Assembly: GCF_016724845.1 (NCBI RefSeq)
Contig: NZ_CP068082.1
Span: forward strand, 1,116,001 to 1,180,000
Length of the DNA stretch: 64,000 nt
Direction: 5' to 3'
Source of the DNA: Sphingobacterium spiritivorum
GTDB taxonomy: Bacteria > Bacteroidota > Bacteroidia > Sphingobacteriales > Sphingobacteriaceae
In this document: positions 27,552 through 37,317 of the stretch, piece by piece
Layout of the letters: every line of letters starts with the position of its first letter
Position numbering within the stretch: the stretch's first letter is position 1
Made by a program: the position numbers and the translations under genes
The notes under the pieces: generated by a model
Databases searched by the model: none
What the model saw: the letters and a program-made list of their open reading frames with translations, nothing else
What the model was told of the DNA's origin: nothing

Positions 27552-28677
27552 ATACCCGCCAGGTACCGGAGGTATGCAAAAACAGAGTTACGAACTGATC
27601 ACAGGAATGTACAGACATTGTACCGTTCACCAGATTGTTTATGAAGGAGAGGAACATATCCTTTATTTCTTTCTGAGGCTTCAGCTAAGAATTTTACAGA
27701 AATGCAGGAAATACCCGTCTATTTCTGTTATACATTTTAATGATGGATTGCTAGCTGCCTTCTGCCTGTTGCACCGCAAATATCCGCATCTGAAAAAATC
27801 CCTGACCTTACATGGATTAGACGTAGTCTTTCCAAATAAGCTCTTTCAAAAGAAGATATTACCCAAATTTAACCGTTACCATCAATTTATAGCCGTCAGC
27901 CAGGCTACTGCCACAGCTGCAATAAACAGAGGACTCGATGCGAAAAAGATGCTTGTGATTGCTAATGGAGTAGATGACCGGCCTCCTGTAGCTCCCCTAC
28001 TAACGGTAGAATCCGGCACAAAAAATATCCCGACATACATAATAGCATTAGGTCGTCCGGTCAAAAGAAAAGGCTTTTCCTGGTTTATCGAAGAAGTACT
28101 TCCTCATCTGCATCAATCCATAGAACTGATTATCGTCGGACCTTTTCAGAAAAAGAAACCACTTCTGGAGAGTATACTGGCTGTACTTCCTAAAAATCTA
28201 AGTGAGCAGATTCTATTATTTCTGGGGTATCCTTCTGACGAAAGCGCGATCCGTAAACTTTCTATGGAAGGCAGCAATACAAGGAGATTCAGGCATCTGG
28301 GTAAACTTCCGGCAATAGAATTACAGCAGTATCTTAACAGGTCTCTGGCTTTTGTCATGCCGAATATTCCGATAGCAGGAGATATGGAAGGTTTCGGACT
28401 GGTCTGTCTGGAAGCCTGTCAGGCTGGTACTCTGGTACTCGCAGCAGATATTGATGGCATACCTCAGGCTATACAGCATCAGAAAAACGGATGGCTGTTA
28501 CCGGCAAAGGATGCTGATGCATGGATCCTTGAGATCAACTCGCTTCATCGGAATTCAAAAAAGCGAGATCAGATGATCCCGCTTTTTCAGACTTTTACAT
28601 CCCAAAATTATGGATGGGATATCATGGTCCAACATTATTTTCAAGCCTTTCAATCTCTGGATTCAACAGCCACTTGA
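27526..28677 (+). CDS. GT4-family glycosyltransferase
   Basis: A 383-aa GT-B glycosyltransferase. N-terminal SHKYPPGTGGMQKQSYEL is the classic GT4 glycine loop and TLHGLDVVFPN is the acceptor-side histidine region. LGRPVKRKGFSWFIEEV and the EX7E motif (E288 to E296, EGFGLVCLE) form the nucleotide-sugar site. Its start lies 26 bp inside the upstream membrane protein gene, so translation is coupled. With the first glycosyltransferase it could build a two-sugar head group. The gene ends 44 bp from a convergent tonB gene. Confidence 0.85.
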   Translation: MEVLFVSHKYPPGTGGMQKQSYELITGMYRHCTVHQIVYEGEEHILYFFLRLQLRILQKCRKYPSISVIHFNDGLLAAFCLLHRKYPHLKKSLTLHGLDVVFPNKLFQKKILPKFNRYHQFIAVSQATATAAINRGLDAKKMLVIANGVDDRPPVAPLLTVESGTKNIPTYIIALGRPVKRKGFSWFIEEVLPHLHQSIELIIVGPFQKKKPLLESILAVLPKNLSEQILLFLGYPSDESAIRKLSMEGSNTRRFRHLGKLPAIELQQYLNRSLAFVMPNIPIAGDMEGFGLVCLEACQAGTLVLAADIDGIPQAIQHQKNGWLLPAKDADAWILEINSLHRNSKKRDQMIPLFQTFTSQNYGWDIMVQHYFQAFQSLDSTAT

Positions 28678-28721
28678 TCTTATCTCAGGATCTGAATTCT
28701 CCATGAAGTACTATCACCTGT

Positions 28722-29603
28722 TTATTGCTGTATAGTATTCAGGCGGATCGGAAGTGAATAGGCAACCCGTACCGGACGGCCATTCTGTATTCCGGGACTC
28801 CACTTTCTGGCTTTTTTCAGTAGAGCGATTGCAGCATCTCCGGTTCCGAAATTCAGATCGCGCCCTACCTTAATATCCGTAAGACTACCGTCTTTCTCAA
28901 TCACAAAGGAGACCATCACTACACCATTGACTCCCTGTTCAAGTGCTGCAGAAGGATACTGATAATTTTCTCCGACCCATTTCATAAAAGCTTTGATGCC
29001 CCCTATTGGTTCAGGTTGAATTTCCAGAGCCACCATATCATGTACTTTATCGTCTCCCCCGCTCAGTGTACCTGTACCCTTTCCGGTAATTTCACCATCT
29101 TTTTTCTTATCACCGAACTCTCCTCTTGCGATTGCCGATCCGCCGGGCATTGCTTTCAACGTAAGACGTGCAGGTGATTTTTTGTCATCTTTAAAATCAT
29201 CCTGAGCGGCGACATCATCTTTTGCCTTTCTGGCGTCCACAACAGTGGGTTCCGGAAAGCGGATCAGATCTAATGCCGGAGGATCCTGTGCGATCTGTTT
29301 AGGCTGATTTTCGGCCGGAAGCGGATCTTCAATCTTTTCCTCCGGAATCTTTTCAACCAAATCATCAAGCGTCACAGGAGTCACCTCCATCACAGGAGTT
29401 ACATATTGCTCTCCGGGCATATGATCATAAGCAAATTTACCCATGCTGCATAACAACACGAAGGTAGTCACGATTGCGAGACCATAATTTGTCGCTCTGG
29501 GAGACAATTGACGAAGCTCATAAGCACCGTAGGATTGATTTCGACCTTGAAAGATAACTTCCAGCCATTCCTTTTTGTAAATATTTAATTTCGATCCTAA
29601 CAT
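28722..29603 (-). CDS. tonB: Energy transducer TonB
   Basis: Inner-membrane protein that transmits proton-motive force from ExbBD to outer-membrane receptors. The start at 29603 (MLGSKLNIYKKEWLEVIFQG) is chosen because it is the usual Bacteroidota TonB N-terminus; the longer frame adds 14 unrelated residues. One transmembrane helix (about residues 38-57) is followed by a Pro/Glu/Asp-rich periplasmic spacer. The C-terminal TonB_C domain (about 205-293) includes GVVMVSFVIEKDGSLTDIKV and RKWSPGIQNGRPVRVAYSLP. No exbB/exbD are adjacent, so it may serve a subset of receptors. Confidence 0.9.
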   Translation of the reverse strand: MLGSKLNIYKKEWLEVIFQGRNQSYGAYELRQLSPRATNYGLAIVTTFVLLCSMGKFAYDHMPGEQYVTPVMEVTPVTLDDLVEKIPEEKIEDPLPAENQPKQIAQDPPALDLIRFPEPTVVDARKAKDDVAAQDDFKDDKKSPARLTLKAMPGGSAIARGEFGDKKKDGEITGKGTGTLSGGDDKVHDMVALEIQPEPIGGIKAFMKWVGENYQYPSAALEQGVNGVVMVSFVIEKDGSLTDIKVGRDLNFGTGDAAIALLKKARKWSPGIQNGRPVRVAYSLPIRLNTIQQ

Positions 29604-29785
29604 AACACAACATTTAAAGTAAAACCATTTTATACGTTGATGCAATACGTTAAATCATTCCATAAAAACTTATCAATCTTTAGAAAAATAATTGTCACAT
29701 TAAAAAAACGTTAATTCCTACAGCGATCTTTAAATAGATCATTATAATTATTAACTTTAAAAACCATATCAAATACAGAAACTTT

Positions 29786-30742
29786 ATGAAATTATTACTT
29801 GTTCTATTTTTCGTGTGTTGTTACTCTGCCAGTAACGCACAACAGAATTTAGTTAATTACTTTAAGAAAGATAACGGATCGGCAAAAAAAGAAAATGCGT
29901 ATTACTACAGAGTAATGAATATCCCCGAGAGCAAATTGGACACTATTTTCATAAAAGAGTTCTATGTCAACGGGAATAAACCAAAATTGACTGCTAAAAC
30001 AAAAAAGATCCAGAATCCTACTACATATTATGGGAACGTGTATCGCTACTATGAAAACGGGAATCTGGCCTCAAAAGAGTTTTACAGTACAGATGGTATA
30101 GCTATCGATTCGGCTTTTTATTATTATCCGGAAGGTCAACTCAGAGACGTATGGTATTACAAGTCGGTCTATGAAAATGATAAGACAAAAGTAAAAGACT
30201 CTCTTTACATCAAACACTTTGACACTACAGGCAAGTTAGTGTTAAAAGATGGTAACGGAACTGCAACATCCTATTGGGATAAAGATACAGAGTCTGGAGA
30301 ATATGTAAATCATAAGAAAAACGGTCTGTGGAAAGGCACATTTAATGGTAAAAAATACCGCTTTGAAGAAGAATACAATGCCGGTAAACTGGTAAAAGGA
30401 ACAACTTATGATTCCTTAAATAATGAGACGCTTTATACACAACTGGGAATAGCTCCCGAATATCCCGGTGGCATAAGAAGTCTGATGCAGAAGGTCGCCA
30501 ACACCTTTAAATATTCCCGTGAAATGATGGAGAATAACATTAACGGAACCGTGATTATATCTTTTGTAGTGAAAAAAGATGGTAAAATTGACAATATCGA
30601 AATAGAGAAAGACTTAGGATATGGATCGAGAGAAGCCGGTGTGAGAGTAGTAGAAAATCTCAGAAAATGGTCGCCGGGGATACAAAGAGGAATTCCCGTC
30701 AATGTCAGATACCTTCTACCTATCCGGTTAAATTTACAATAA
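29786..30742 (+). CDS. Secreted protein with YwqK/MORN-like repeats and a TonB C-terminal domain
   Basis: A 318-aa protein with signal peptide (MKLLLVLFFVCCYSASNAQQ). The middle contains repeated aromatic turns such as YYENGNLASKEFYSTDG and YYPEGQLRDVWYYKS and a later GEYVNHKKNGLWKGTF, resembling YwqK/MORN-type repeats (about residues 75-200). The C-terminus (about 225-318) is a TonB_C domain very like that of the neighbouring TonB (GTVIISFVVKKDGKIDNIEI, RKWSPGIQRGIPVNVRY). It lacks the N-terminal membrane anchor and spacer of a true TonB, so it is probably a periplasmic or outer-membrane-associated binding protein. Divergent from tonB. Confidence 0.78.
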   Translation: MKLLLVLFFVCCYSASNAQQNLVNYFKKDNGSAKKENAYYYRVMNIPESKLDTIFIKEFYVNGNKPKLTAKTKKIQNPTTYYGNVYRYYENGNLASKEFYSTDGIAIDSAFYYYPEGQLRDVWYYKSVYENDKTKVKDSLYIKHFDTTGKLVLKDGNGTATSYWDKDTESGEYVNHKKNGLWKGTFNGKKYRFEEEYNAGKLVKGTTYDSLNNETLYTQLGIAPEYPGGIRSLMQKVANTFKYSREMMENNINGTVIISFVVKKDGKIDNIEIEKDLGYGSREAGVRVVENLRKWSPGIQRGIPVNVRYLLPIRLNLQ

Positions 30743-30785
30743 GAAGAACCATTAAAATACTATTTTAGCCCTATACATTACATTT

Positions 30786-31652
30786 ATGCGTAAGAAATCA
30801 ATAAAATTCACTTTAATAATAGTTGCAGCATCTCTTACTTTCGGGTGCCAGCAAAAACAAAAAACAACGGACAACACAACAACAGACAGCTCTGCAAAAG
30901 ACAGCATCGTTACTTCCAGTACAGAAGATGTCATTGCCTTTGGTTTTTTAGACTCCTTAGGCAAGCATATTCTTACATTGGAACAGGATTCTCTTCCTCA
31001 TCCGGAGCAATACGATCTTGTACTTAATGATCAGGGAAAAGGATTTCCGGTTCAATATAAAGGATTTCAGAAATCTACTGATGGTGACAACGGAAGACAG
31101 ACAGCCGATAATTTTGATAAAAGTGCAGGTTTTCTTTATCAACTAAAAGAAAACAAATTGACATCTTCTGCTACCGCAGTTGTACTGACAGACAACGCTT
31201 TTCTTTCTTCCAGAAAAGTACTGATCCCCCATGCCGCAAAAGATGCAGGTACAATGCCTGCTGCTGTTCAGAAATTAGTAGCTGAGAAGAATCGTAAGGT
31301 TAAAAACTTCAAAAATATAGCTCAGATTGACGAAAAAACATTGATCAGTATTGTCGAATTTGAAGTGAAAAATGATTCGGCTCTGGCGGTATTGGTATAT
31401 TCAGCCCCTGGAAAGACAATCACTCGGGAATATAAAGCTAAATACGATGATATGAGTACCTGGCGTGTAGATGACGGAGGAGACTTCAATATGGATTACA
31501 TCGACATCCTGTATGCATTCGTTTATAAGGATAATATAGAACTCGTCCTTTCGGATATGGGAGCAGAGGGCTATAATATAACCTATCTGAAAGAAAAGGC
31601 TGGTGCATTTGTTGTGGCCAAAGAAGCCTATGGCTATTCAGCCCCTTTCTAA
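30786..31652 (+). CDS. Uncharacterised lipoprotein
   Basis: A 288-aa protein with a lipoprotein signal peptide; the lipobox is LTFGC (Cys at about residue 21), followed by a Gln/Lys/Thr/Ser/Asp-rich linker. The mature part has alternating beta-type segments and no motif I recognise. It follows the secreted TonB_C protein by 43 bp on the same strand and may be co-transcribed. It ends 20 bp from the convergent tsaD end. No function is proposed. Confidence 0.65.
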   Translation: MRKKSIKFTLIIVAASLTFGCQQKQKTTDNTTTDSSAKDSIVTSSTEDVIAFGFLDSLGKHILTLEQDSLPHPEQYDLVLNDQGKGFPVQYKGFQKSTDGDNGRQTADNFDKSAGFLYQLKENKLTSSATAVVLTDNAFLSSRKVLIPHAAKDAGTMPAAVQKLVAEKNRKVKNFKNIAQIDEKTLISIVEFEVKNDSALAVLVYSAPGKTITREYKAKYDDMSTWRVDDGGDFNMDYIDILYAFVYKDNIELVLSDMGAEGYNITYLKEKAGAFVVAKEAYGYSAPF

Positions 31653-31672
31653 AATAAATCAGGAAATAGCGC

Positions 31673-32674
31673 CTACAGATGCAAACGCGCTAAAGGCGCT
31701 ACTTCCTGACCTACAAAATCTTGCTTAAGATATTTGTGATATCCTGCAATAGCAATCATTGCAGCATTATCAGTACAATATTCAAATTTAGGGATAAATA
31801 CATTCCACTTATACCGTTCCCCCATTGCTAACAAAGCACTACGCAGTCCCGAATTAGCGGATACTCCGCCTGCAATTGCTATCTCTTTGATACCTGTCTG
31901 CTTTGCGGCTTTTTTGACTTTATTCAATAATATAGAAACAATTCTGGCCTGAACAGAGGCACATACATCTTTAAGATTTTCCTGAAGAAAATCAGGATTT
32001 TCCTTTTCATGTTTCTGTACAAGATAGAGAATAGCCGTTTTGAGTCCTGAAAAACTAAAATTCAGATCAGCAATCTGAGGTTCAGGAAGTGAAAAAGCAT
32101 CCGGATTGCCTTCCTGTGCATATTTATCAACCAGCGGACCTCCGGGATAAGGAAGTTGCAGAATCTTGGCTGTCTTATCAAAAGCCTCTCCTGCAGCATC
32201 ATCCAACGTTTCTCCCAGCAACTCCATATCAAAGTAGTCCTTTACCAACACGATCTGTGTATGACCTCCGGAGACAGTAAGACATAGAAATGGAAAAGAA
32301 GGTTTTGGATCTTCGATAAAATGAGCTAAAATATGCGCCTGCATATGATTGATATCAATCAATGGAATATTTCGGGCCAATGCGAAAGACTTCGCAAACG
32401 AAGTACCGACCAAAAGAGACCCTAATAATCCGGGGCCGCGCGTAAAAGCTACTGCATCTATCTCATTTTTGTGTACTTTTGCTTCACGTATAGCTTGATC
32501 TACCGTCGGAATGATATTTTGCTGGTGCGCACGTGATGCAAGTTCCGGAACTACACCTCCGTATTTTGCATGAACAGCCTGTCCGGCAATAATATTTGAC
32601 TTAATTTCACCGTCTATACATATGGATGCTGATGTTTCATCACAGGAAGATTCGATACCCAAAATAATGGCCAT
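31673..32674 (-). CDS. tsaD: tRNA N6-adenosine threonylcarbamoyltransferase
   Basis: Catalytic subunit for the t6A37 modification of ANN-decoding tRNAs, transferring threonylcarbamoyl from TC-AMP. It is an ASKHA-fold protein starting ILGIESSCDETSAS. Metal-binding histidines H110 and H114 (NHMQAHILAH), CLTVSGGHTQIVLV and the C-terminal AIAGGVSANSGLRSAL are all present. At 333 aa the length is standard. It diverges from tamB, and a TAACTTTG -7 element candidate on the minus strand (32704-32711) lies within the presumed tamB start region. Confidence 0.97.
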   Translation of the reverse strand: MAIILGIESSCDETSASICIDGEIKSNIIAGQAVHAKYGGVVPELASRAHQQNIIPTVDQAIREAKVHKNEIDAVAFTRGPGLLGSLLVGTSFAKSFALARNIPLIDINHMQAHILAHFIEDPKPSFPFLCLTVSGGHTQIVLVKDYFDMELLGETLDDAAGEAFDKTAKILQLPYPGGPLVDKYAQEGNPDAFSLPEPQIADLNFSFSGLKTAILYLVQKHEKENPDFLQENLKDVCASVQARIVSILLNKVKKAAKQTGIKEIAIAGGVSANSGLRSALLAMGERYKWNVFIPKFEYCTDNAAMIAIAGYHKYLKQDFVGQEVAPLARLHL

Positions 32675-32761
32675 AGCTAAAGAAGTAACTTTTAAATAGG
32701 ATACAAAGTTATCAAAAAAATAATTAAAATAACGCTGATCACACTTGCAGGCATTACTGTC

Positions 32762-35700
32762 TTGCTTGCCTTATTTGTATTCTCTTTGCAATACAAACCC
32801 GTCCAGACCTATCTGGCTAAAAAAGCAGCCTCCTACCTTAGCAAAGAATTAAACGCCTCTATCACCATCAAAAGCATCTACTTTAAACCATTCTCATCCC
32901 TCGTACTTCAGGACCTCAAAATAAATGACAGTATCGGACAGACCATTCTCTACACAGAGCAGATAGATGCAGATCTGAAACTCACGGAACTCTGGCAGAA
33001 TAAGATCACCGTTGAAAAGATCTATTCCAAAAACACGTTCATTGATTTTGAAATATACAAGGACAGCACCAATTTTTCTTTTCTTATTAACTACTTCTCC
33101 CCTAAGAAGAAACAAAAAAAGAAACCTTCTAAAAAGATGGATCTGGTTCTGCAGAGTGTTATCCTGGAAAACAATCATCTGAAAATCGTCAACAACACAA
33201 AAAAGCATTATAAATACGGGGTAGATTACGGAAATCTGGATATCACAGCATTATCCGGCACATTTGATCAGATCAGATTAGATTCAGGTTCCATGAGTGC
33301 CGTTATCCATAAGCTCAGTCTGCAGGAGAAATCAGGACTACATCTCAAGGAACTTTCTACCAAGGCCTTCTACGGGAAAAAGAGGATGGAATTTACCGAT
33401 CTCAAACTGGTGACCAACCGGTCCAGGCTTACCGATTATATAAAATTTGAATACGACAGTCTGGCCGACTTCAGTGATTTCATGGAAAAGGTGCGTGTAA
33501 AAGCCCGCTTCCGCAACTCCTTTGTGTCTTCTAAAGATATCGAGTACTTTGCTACAGACATGAAATATGTACAATTCGATGTCCTCATCCCACAGGCCAA
33601 TCTTCATGGAACAGTAGCCGATATACGCGCAAAAAATACGCTTATGCGTATGGGCAGAAATACTGAACTTGCGGGAGATTTTACAGTGAAAGGTTTACCG
33701 GAAATCAACAAAACGGTATTTGGATTTAACTTAACCTCTCTAAAAAGTAATGCTAAGGATTTGGAGAGCCTTATCCCACTCTTGGGCAATATGAAGTCTT
33801 TCAAACTTCCGAAGATCGTTCATCAGCTTGAAAACATAGCATATAAAGGACGTTTTGATGGATTTTACAATGATTTCAAAGCAAACGGATCATTTAAAAC
33901 AGCATTGGGTGACTTAAAAACAGAAAGTCATATAAACCTTAAAAGGGGGCTTTCCTATGATGGTCATATACAATCTCCTGAATTTGCGATCAATACAGTA
34001 GTACCTGTTAAAGATCTTGGAAAAACCGGATTTGATCTTACATTTGACGGAAAAGGAACAGACTTCAAAGCATTAGATCTAAATGTAAAGGGGCATCTGG
34101 AACGCATACGATTCAGGGACTATACCTATAACCGGCTGGACATCGATGGAAATATTGCAGATGAATTTTTACATATATCCGGCAAATTAAATGATCGCAA
34201 TGCCACATTGGCTTTCAGCACAGACATAGACTGGAAAAAGGATTCTCCTTCTTACCTGCTGAATGCGCAGATAGAAAACACCAATCTATTCGCTATCAAT
34301 CTTTTCAAAAAAGACACTATAAATATTCATAATACAAGCCTCACCACTAATCTGCAGGGCGACAATCTGAATAATCTGATTGGCAAACTGGAAGCAAAAG
34401 ACATTCATTTTACCACTTCCAAAGGCACATTCAATATCGCTTTTCTGGATTTCGATGCAGCCGGCAATCAGGAAGATCGCAACCTGGTTTTACATTCGGA
34501 TGTATTGGATGTAAACCTGAAGGGTGAGATTGATCTTACGACGATCGGATCTTATTTCAGATCGCTGGCTATGCGTTATGCTCCGGCCATCGGATTTGAA
34601 ACAAAACCTTACAATAAGCAAAATTTCGACTTATTTCTGAATGTAAAATCATTCAATCCCATTGCCTCTTTCGTAGATCCGAACCTTACACTGGAGGACG
34701 GTGCAACCCTCAATGCAAACTTCTCTTCTGAAGACTATACAGCACAGTTTCAGGCCTATAGTCCTGTTGTAAGATATAACGGTATAAAGCTCACGAATCT
34801 GATCATCGAAGAAAACGCAAATCAGGAAGCTCTGGCTTTAATGATCACGGCAGACCGCCTTAATCTTTCTGACAGCGCATATATCAACAATATCAATCTG
34901 ACTAATATTCTTTCTAAAGACAGTCTGCTGTTCAATGTCAAATTATCCCAGCAGTCTTCTCCAAATTACCTGGATCTGAACGGAAATATATTATTTGCAC
35001 ATAATAAGCCTGCATACATTAACTTCTCTCCCTCCACAGTACAGATCAACAGGGAAGAATGGAATATCAATCAGGATGCCCAGGTCAGGATTTCCAAAGG
35101 AAAGGTTTACATGGAAAATCTCAAGCTGAGTCAGGGAGAGCAGGAGATCAAAGTGGATGGAGCGATGTCCGATGAGAACGACAAGATCAACTTTGCTTTC
35201 AATAATTTCGGATTAGCCTCTCTGGACGGTTTTACAAAGCCAATGGGTATTGCCATGCAGGGTAAAGTAAACGGCAATCTGCAGATCAATTCTTTATTCA
35301 AAAAACCGTACTTCAATGCCGACCTCAAGACCAGTCCGATCGTATACAACGGATTGCCGATCGGTCAGTTGAAACTGATGGCGACCTACAACCCGGAAGG
35401 AAGTCTCGTCGATCTGGATGTTGATCTGGCAGACGGGATAAACAAACAGCTTAAACTGGATGGTACGTATAATATAGGTGATGATAAAAATGCTATTGAT
35501 ATCTCTGGTAAACTCGTCAATACGGATTTAATTATATTTCAACCGTTTCTACGGAATCTGGTTTCCGATTTACACGGTTCTGTTTCCGGAGACATCAGTG
35601 TAAAAGGCTATATCAACAAGCCGGAGATAAGTGCTGCTACACATTTCAAGGATGCATCATTTATTGTCAACTACCTGAAGACACCTTACAGAGTTTCGGA

Positions 35701-37120
35701 CGATGAGGTAAAAGTATCCAAAAATCATATTGTACTCAACAACCTGAAGATATTCGATCCTAACAATCACGAAGCAACAGCCAATGGTTATATTGATCTG
35801 AATAAACTTTCGGATCCGCGAATAGATGTTGATGTCAGCACGCAGAATTTTCTTGTGCTCAATACCACGTATAAAGACAACAACCTCTACTACGGCACGG
35901 CCTATGCCACAGGAACATTCAAATTCAAGGGACTCACCTCCGCCATGAAAATTGATATACGGGCCAAATCCAATGAGAATACAACGTTTACGATACCTTT
36001 CAACAGTTCGATGACGGTATCGGAGAGCGATTTTATATACTTTATCAGTCCCGATTCATCGGAAAACCGGAGAAAGAATAATCGGAACACCTTTCAGGGC
36101 TTAAGCATGAATATGGATCTGAATATCACACCCGATGCTGAAGTAAATCTGCAGACAGATCTCGGTTCATTAAAAGGAAGAGGTACAGGAGCATTGAACC
36201 TCAAGATATCCAGTCTGGGTGATTTTGAAATGTTCGGTGATTATGTGGTAAGTTCCGGCAAATTCAACTTTACGGCACAGGACTTTATCAATAAGATCTT
36301 CGATATGAAAGAAGGCGGTACTATCCGTTGGGCAGGGAATCCGAGTGAAGCTATTATCAACCTTAGCGCAGTCTATGAGCAAAGAACTTCAGTAGCACCG
36401 CTATACAATGCTGCCGGCCGTTCATCCACCAGAGATCAGCGCGTACTCGCACAGGCAGATATGATCCTGAAAGGAAACCTCACCAAACCGGATATAAGTT
36501 TTGCACTGACCTTTCCGCAGGATCCGTATATCAATGATGAATTGCAGGGGTATCTGACCGATGCTAACAATGTCAATCAGCAGGCGATGAGTCTTATTGT
36601 AAGGCGCAGCTTCACACCGGGATCATCTACCGAGTTTGGAAAAGAAGTGAATAATACATTGTTATCAGCAGGAACGGAAATTGCCTTCAATCAGTTGAAT
36701 ACGATTATTTCCCAATCGCTCAACATCAACTTCTTTGATCTCAATATCCGTTCGCTTAATGATGCTTCAGCATCCTTGCGCTTTTTTAATGACAGGCTCG
36801 TCATTACGGGAGGTGTGACGGACAGAAGAAATCTGCAACTCAACGATCTGAATGTATTCTCCAATGAAGTTGCGACAGATGCAGAGCTCTCCTATCGCCT
36901 GCGTAAAGATGGCAGTTTGATCCTGCGTGCATCCAACCGTCTTAATACACGAAATTTCCTGCTCTTAGGAATGGATAATGACTATATCAGTGCTGCCGGA
37001 TTGGTCTACAGACAGGAATTCAACAGCTTCTCAGAATTCTTTAAACGCATGTTATTCTGGAGACGCCTTGAAGAAGAAACAAAGCCTAAGAAAAAAGAAC
37101 CACAAAAATCCACAAAATAA
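32762..37120 (+). CDS. tamB: Translocation/assembly module TamB-family AsmA-like protein
   Basis: A very large (about 1450 aa) envelope-spanning protein of the TamB/YhdP/AsmA group, thought to form a hydrophobic groove carrying phospholipids toward the outer membrane. An N-terminal membrane anchor is followed by AKKAASYLSKELNASITIKS (typical AsmA N-terminus), long repetitive beta-strand sequence and a C-terminal TamB domain (about 1100-1420: DFEMFGDYVVSSGKFNF, FGKEVNNTLLSAGTEIAF). A short Lys-rich tail ends it. The start is uncertain: no ATG, GTG or in-frame TTG occurs between the upstream stop (32693-32695) and the TTG at 32762, which would cut the anchor helix. A rare start upstream is likely. 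Confidence 0.88.
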   Translation: MLALFVFSLQYKPVQTYLAKKAASYLSKELNASITIKSIYFKPFSSLVLQDLKINDSIGQTILYTEQIDADLKLTELWQNKITVEKIYSKNTFIDFEIYKDSTNFSFLINYFSPKKKQKKKPSKKMDLVLQSVILENNHLKIVNNTKKHYKYGVDYGNLDITALSGTFDQIRLDSGSMSAVIHKLSLQEKSGLHLKELSTKAFYGKKRMEFTDLKLVTNRSRLTDYIKFEYDSLADFSDFMEKVRVKARFRNSFVSSKDIEYFATDMKYVQFDVLIPQANLHGTVADIRAKNTLMRMGRNTELAGDFTVKGLPEINKTVFGFNLTSLKSNAKDLESLIPLLGNMKSFKLPKIVHQLENIAYKGRFDGFYNDFKANGSFKTALGDLKTESHINLKRGLSYDGHIQSPEFAINTVVPVKDLGKTGFDLTFDGKGTDFKALDLNVKGHLERIRFRDYTYNRLDIDGNIADEFLHISGKLNDRNATLAFSTDIDWKKDSPSYLLNAQIENTNLFAINLFKKDTINIHNTSLTTNLQGDNLNNLIGKLEAKDIHFTTSKGTFNIAFLDFDAAGNQEDRNLVLHSDVLDVNLKGEIDLTTIGSYFRSLAMRYAPAIGFETKPYNKQNFDLFLNVKSFNPIASFVDPNLTLEDGATLNANFSSEDYTAQFQAYSPVVRYNGIKLTNLIIEENANQEALALMITADRLNLSDSAYINNINLTNILSKDSLLFNVKLSQQSSPNYLDLNGNILFAHNKPAYINFSPSTVQINREEWNINQDAQVRISKGKVYMENLKLSQGEQEIKVDGAMSDENDKINFAFNNFGLASLDGFTKPMGIAMQGKVNGNLQINSLFKKPYFNADLKTSPIVYNGLPIGQLKLMATYNPEGSLVDLDVDLADGINKQLKLDGTYNIGDDKNAIDISGKLVNTDLIIFQPFLRNLVSDLHGSVSGDISVKGYINKPEISAATHFKDASFIVNYLKTPYRVSDDEVKVSKNHIVLNNLKIFDPNNHEATANGYIDLNKLSDPRIDVDVSTQNFLVLNTTYKDNNLYYGTAYATGTFKFKGLTSAMKIDIRAKSNENTTFTIPFNSSMTVSESDFIYFISPDSSENRRKNNRNTFQGLSMNMDLNITPDAEVNLQTDLGSLKGRGTGALNLKISSLGDFEMFGDYVVSSGKFNFTAQDFINKIFDMKEGGTIRWAGNPSEAIINLSAVYEQRTSVAPLYNAAGRSSTRDQRVLAQADMILKGNLTKPDISFALTFPQDPYINDELQGYLTDANNVNQQAMSLIVRRSFTPGSSTEFGKEVNNTLLSAGTEIAFNQLNTIISQSLNINFFDLNIRSLNDASASLRFFNDRLVITGGVTDRRNLQLNDLNVFSNEVATDAELSYRLRKDGSLILRASNRLNTRNFLLLGMDNDYISAAGLVYRQEFNSFSEFFKRMLFWRRLEEETKPKKKEPQKSTK

Positions 37121-37265
37121 GTTCAAAGACCCGAGTCTGGAAATTCGAACTCTTAATCCTATCCCTTAATAAACAATGAATCGGTTAAACCTCCGGCTTT
37201 TCATGTAAACTATAGCTTCTACCGGCCTAAAGTTTAGTTCACTTTTCCGATATAATCACAAAAGA

Positions 37266-37300
37266 AAACCGGCCTTTCGTGTAAGAAAGGCCGGCTTTAG
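37266..37300 (-). terminator. Terminator of trigger factor gene, possibly bidirectional
   Basis: CCGGCCTTTC and GAAAGGCCGG form a perfect 10-bp stem with a 6-nt loop; the minus-strand side continues in TTTTC. It lies 18 bp past the tig stop and 140 bp past tamB. Confidence 0.8.
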
Positions 37301-37317
37301 TATATATTAAAATAAGC

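Noticed and set aside
37121-37265. tRNA T-arm-like fragment (GAGTTCGAATTTCC on the minus strand) after tamB
   Set aside because: No acceptor or anticodon arm can be built and no integrase is nearby, so an attachment-site remnant is unsupported.
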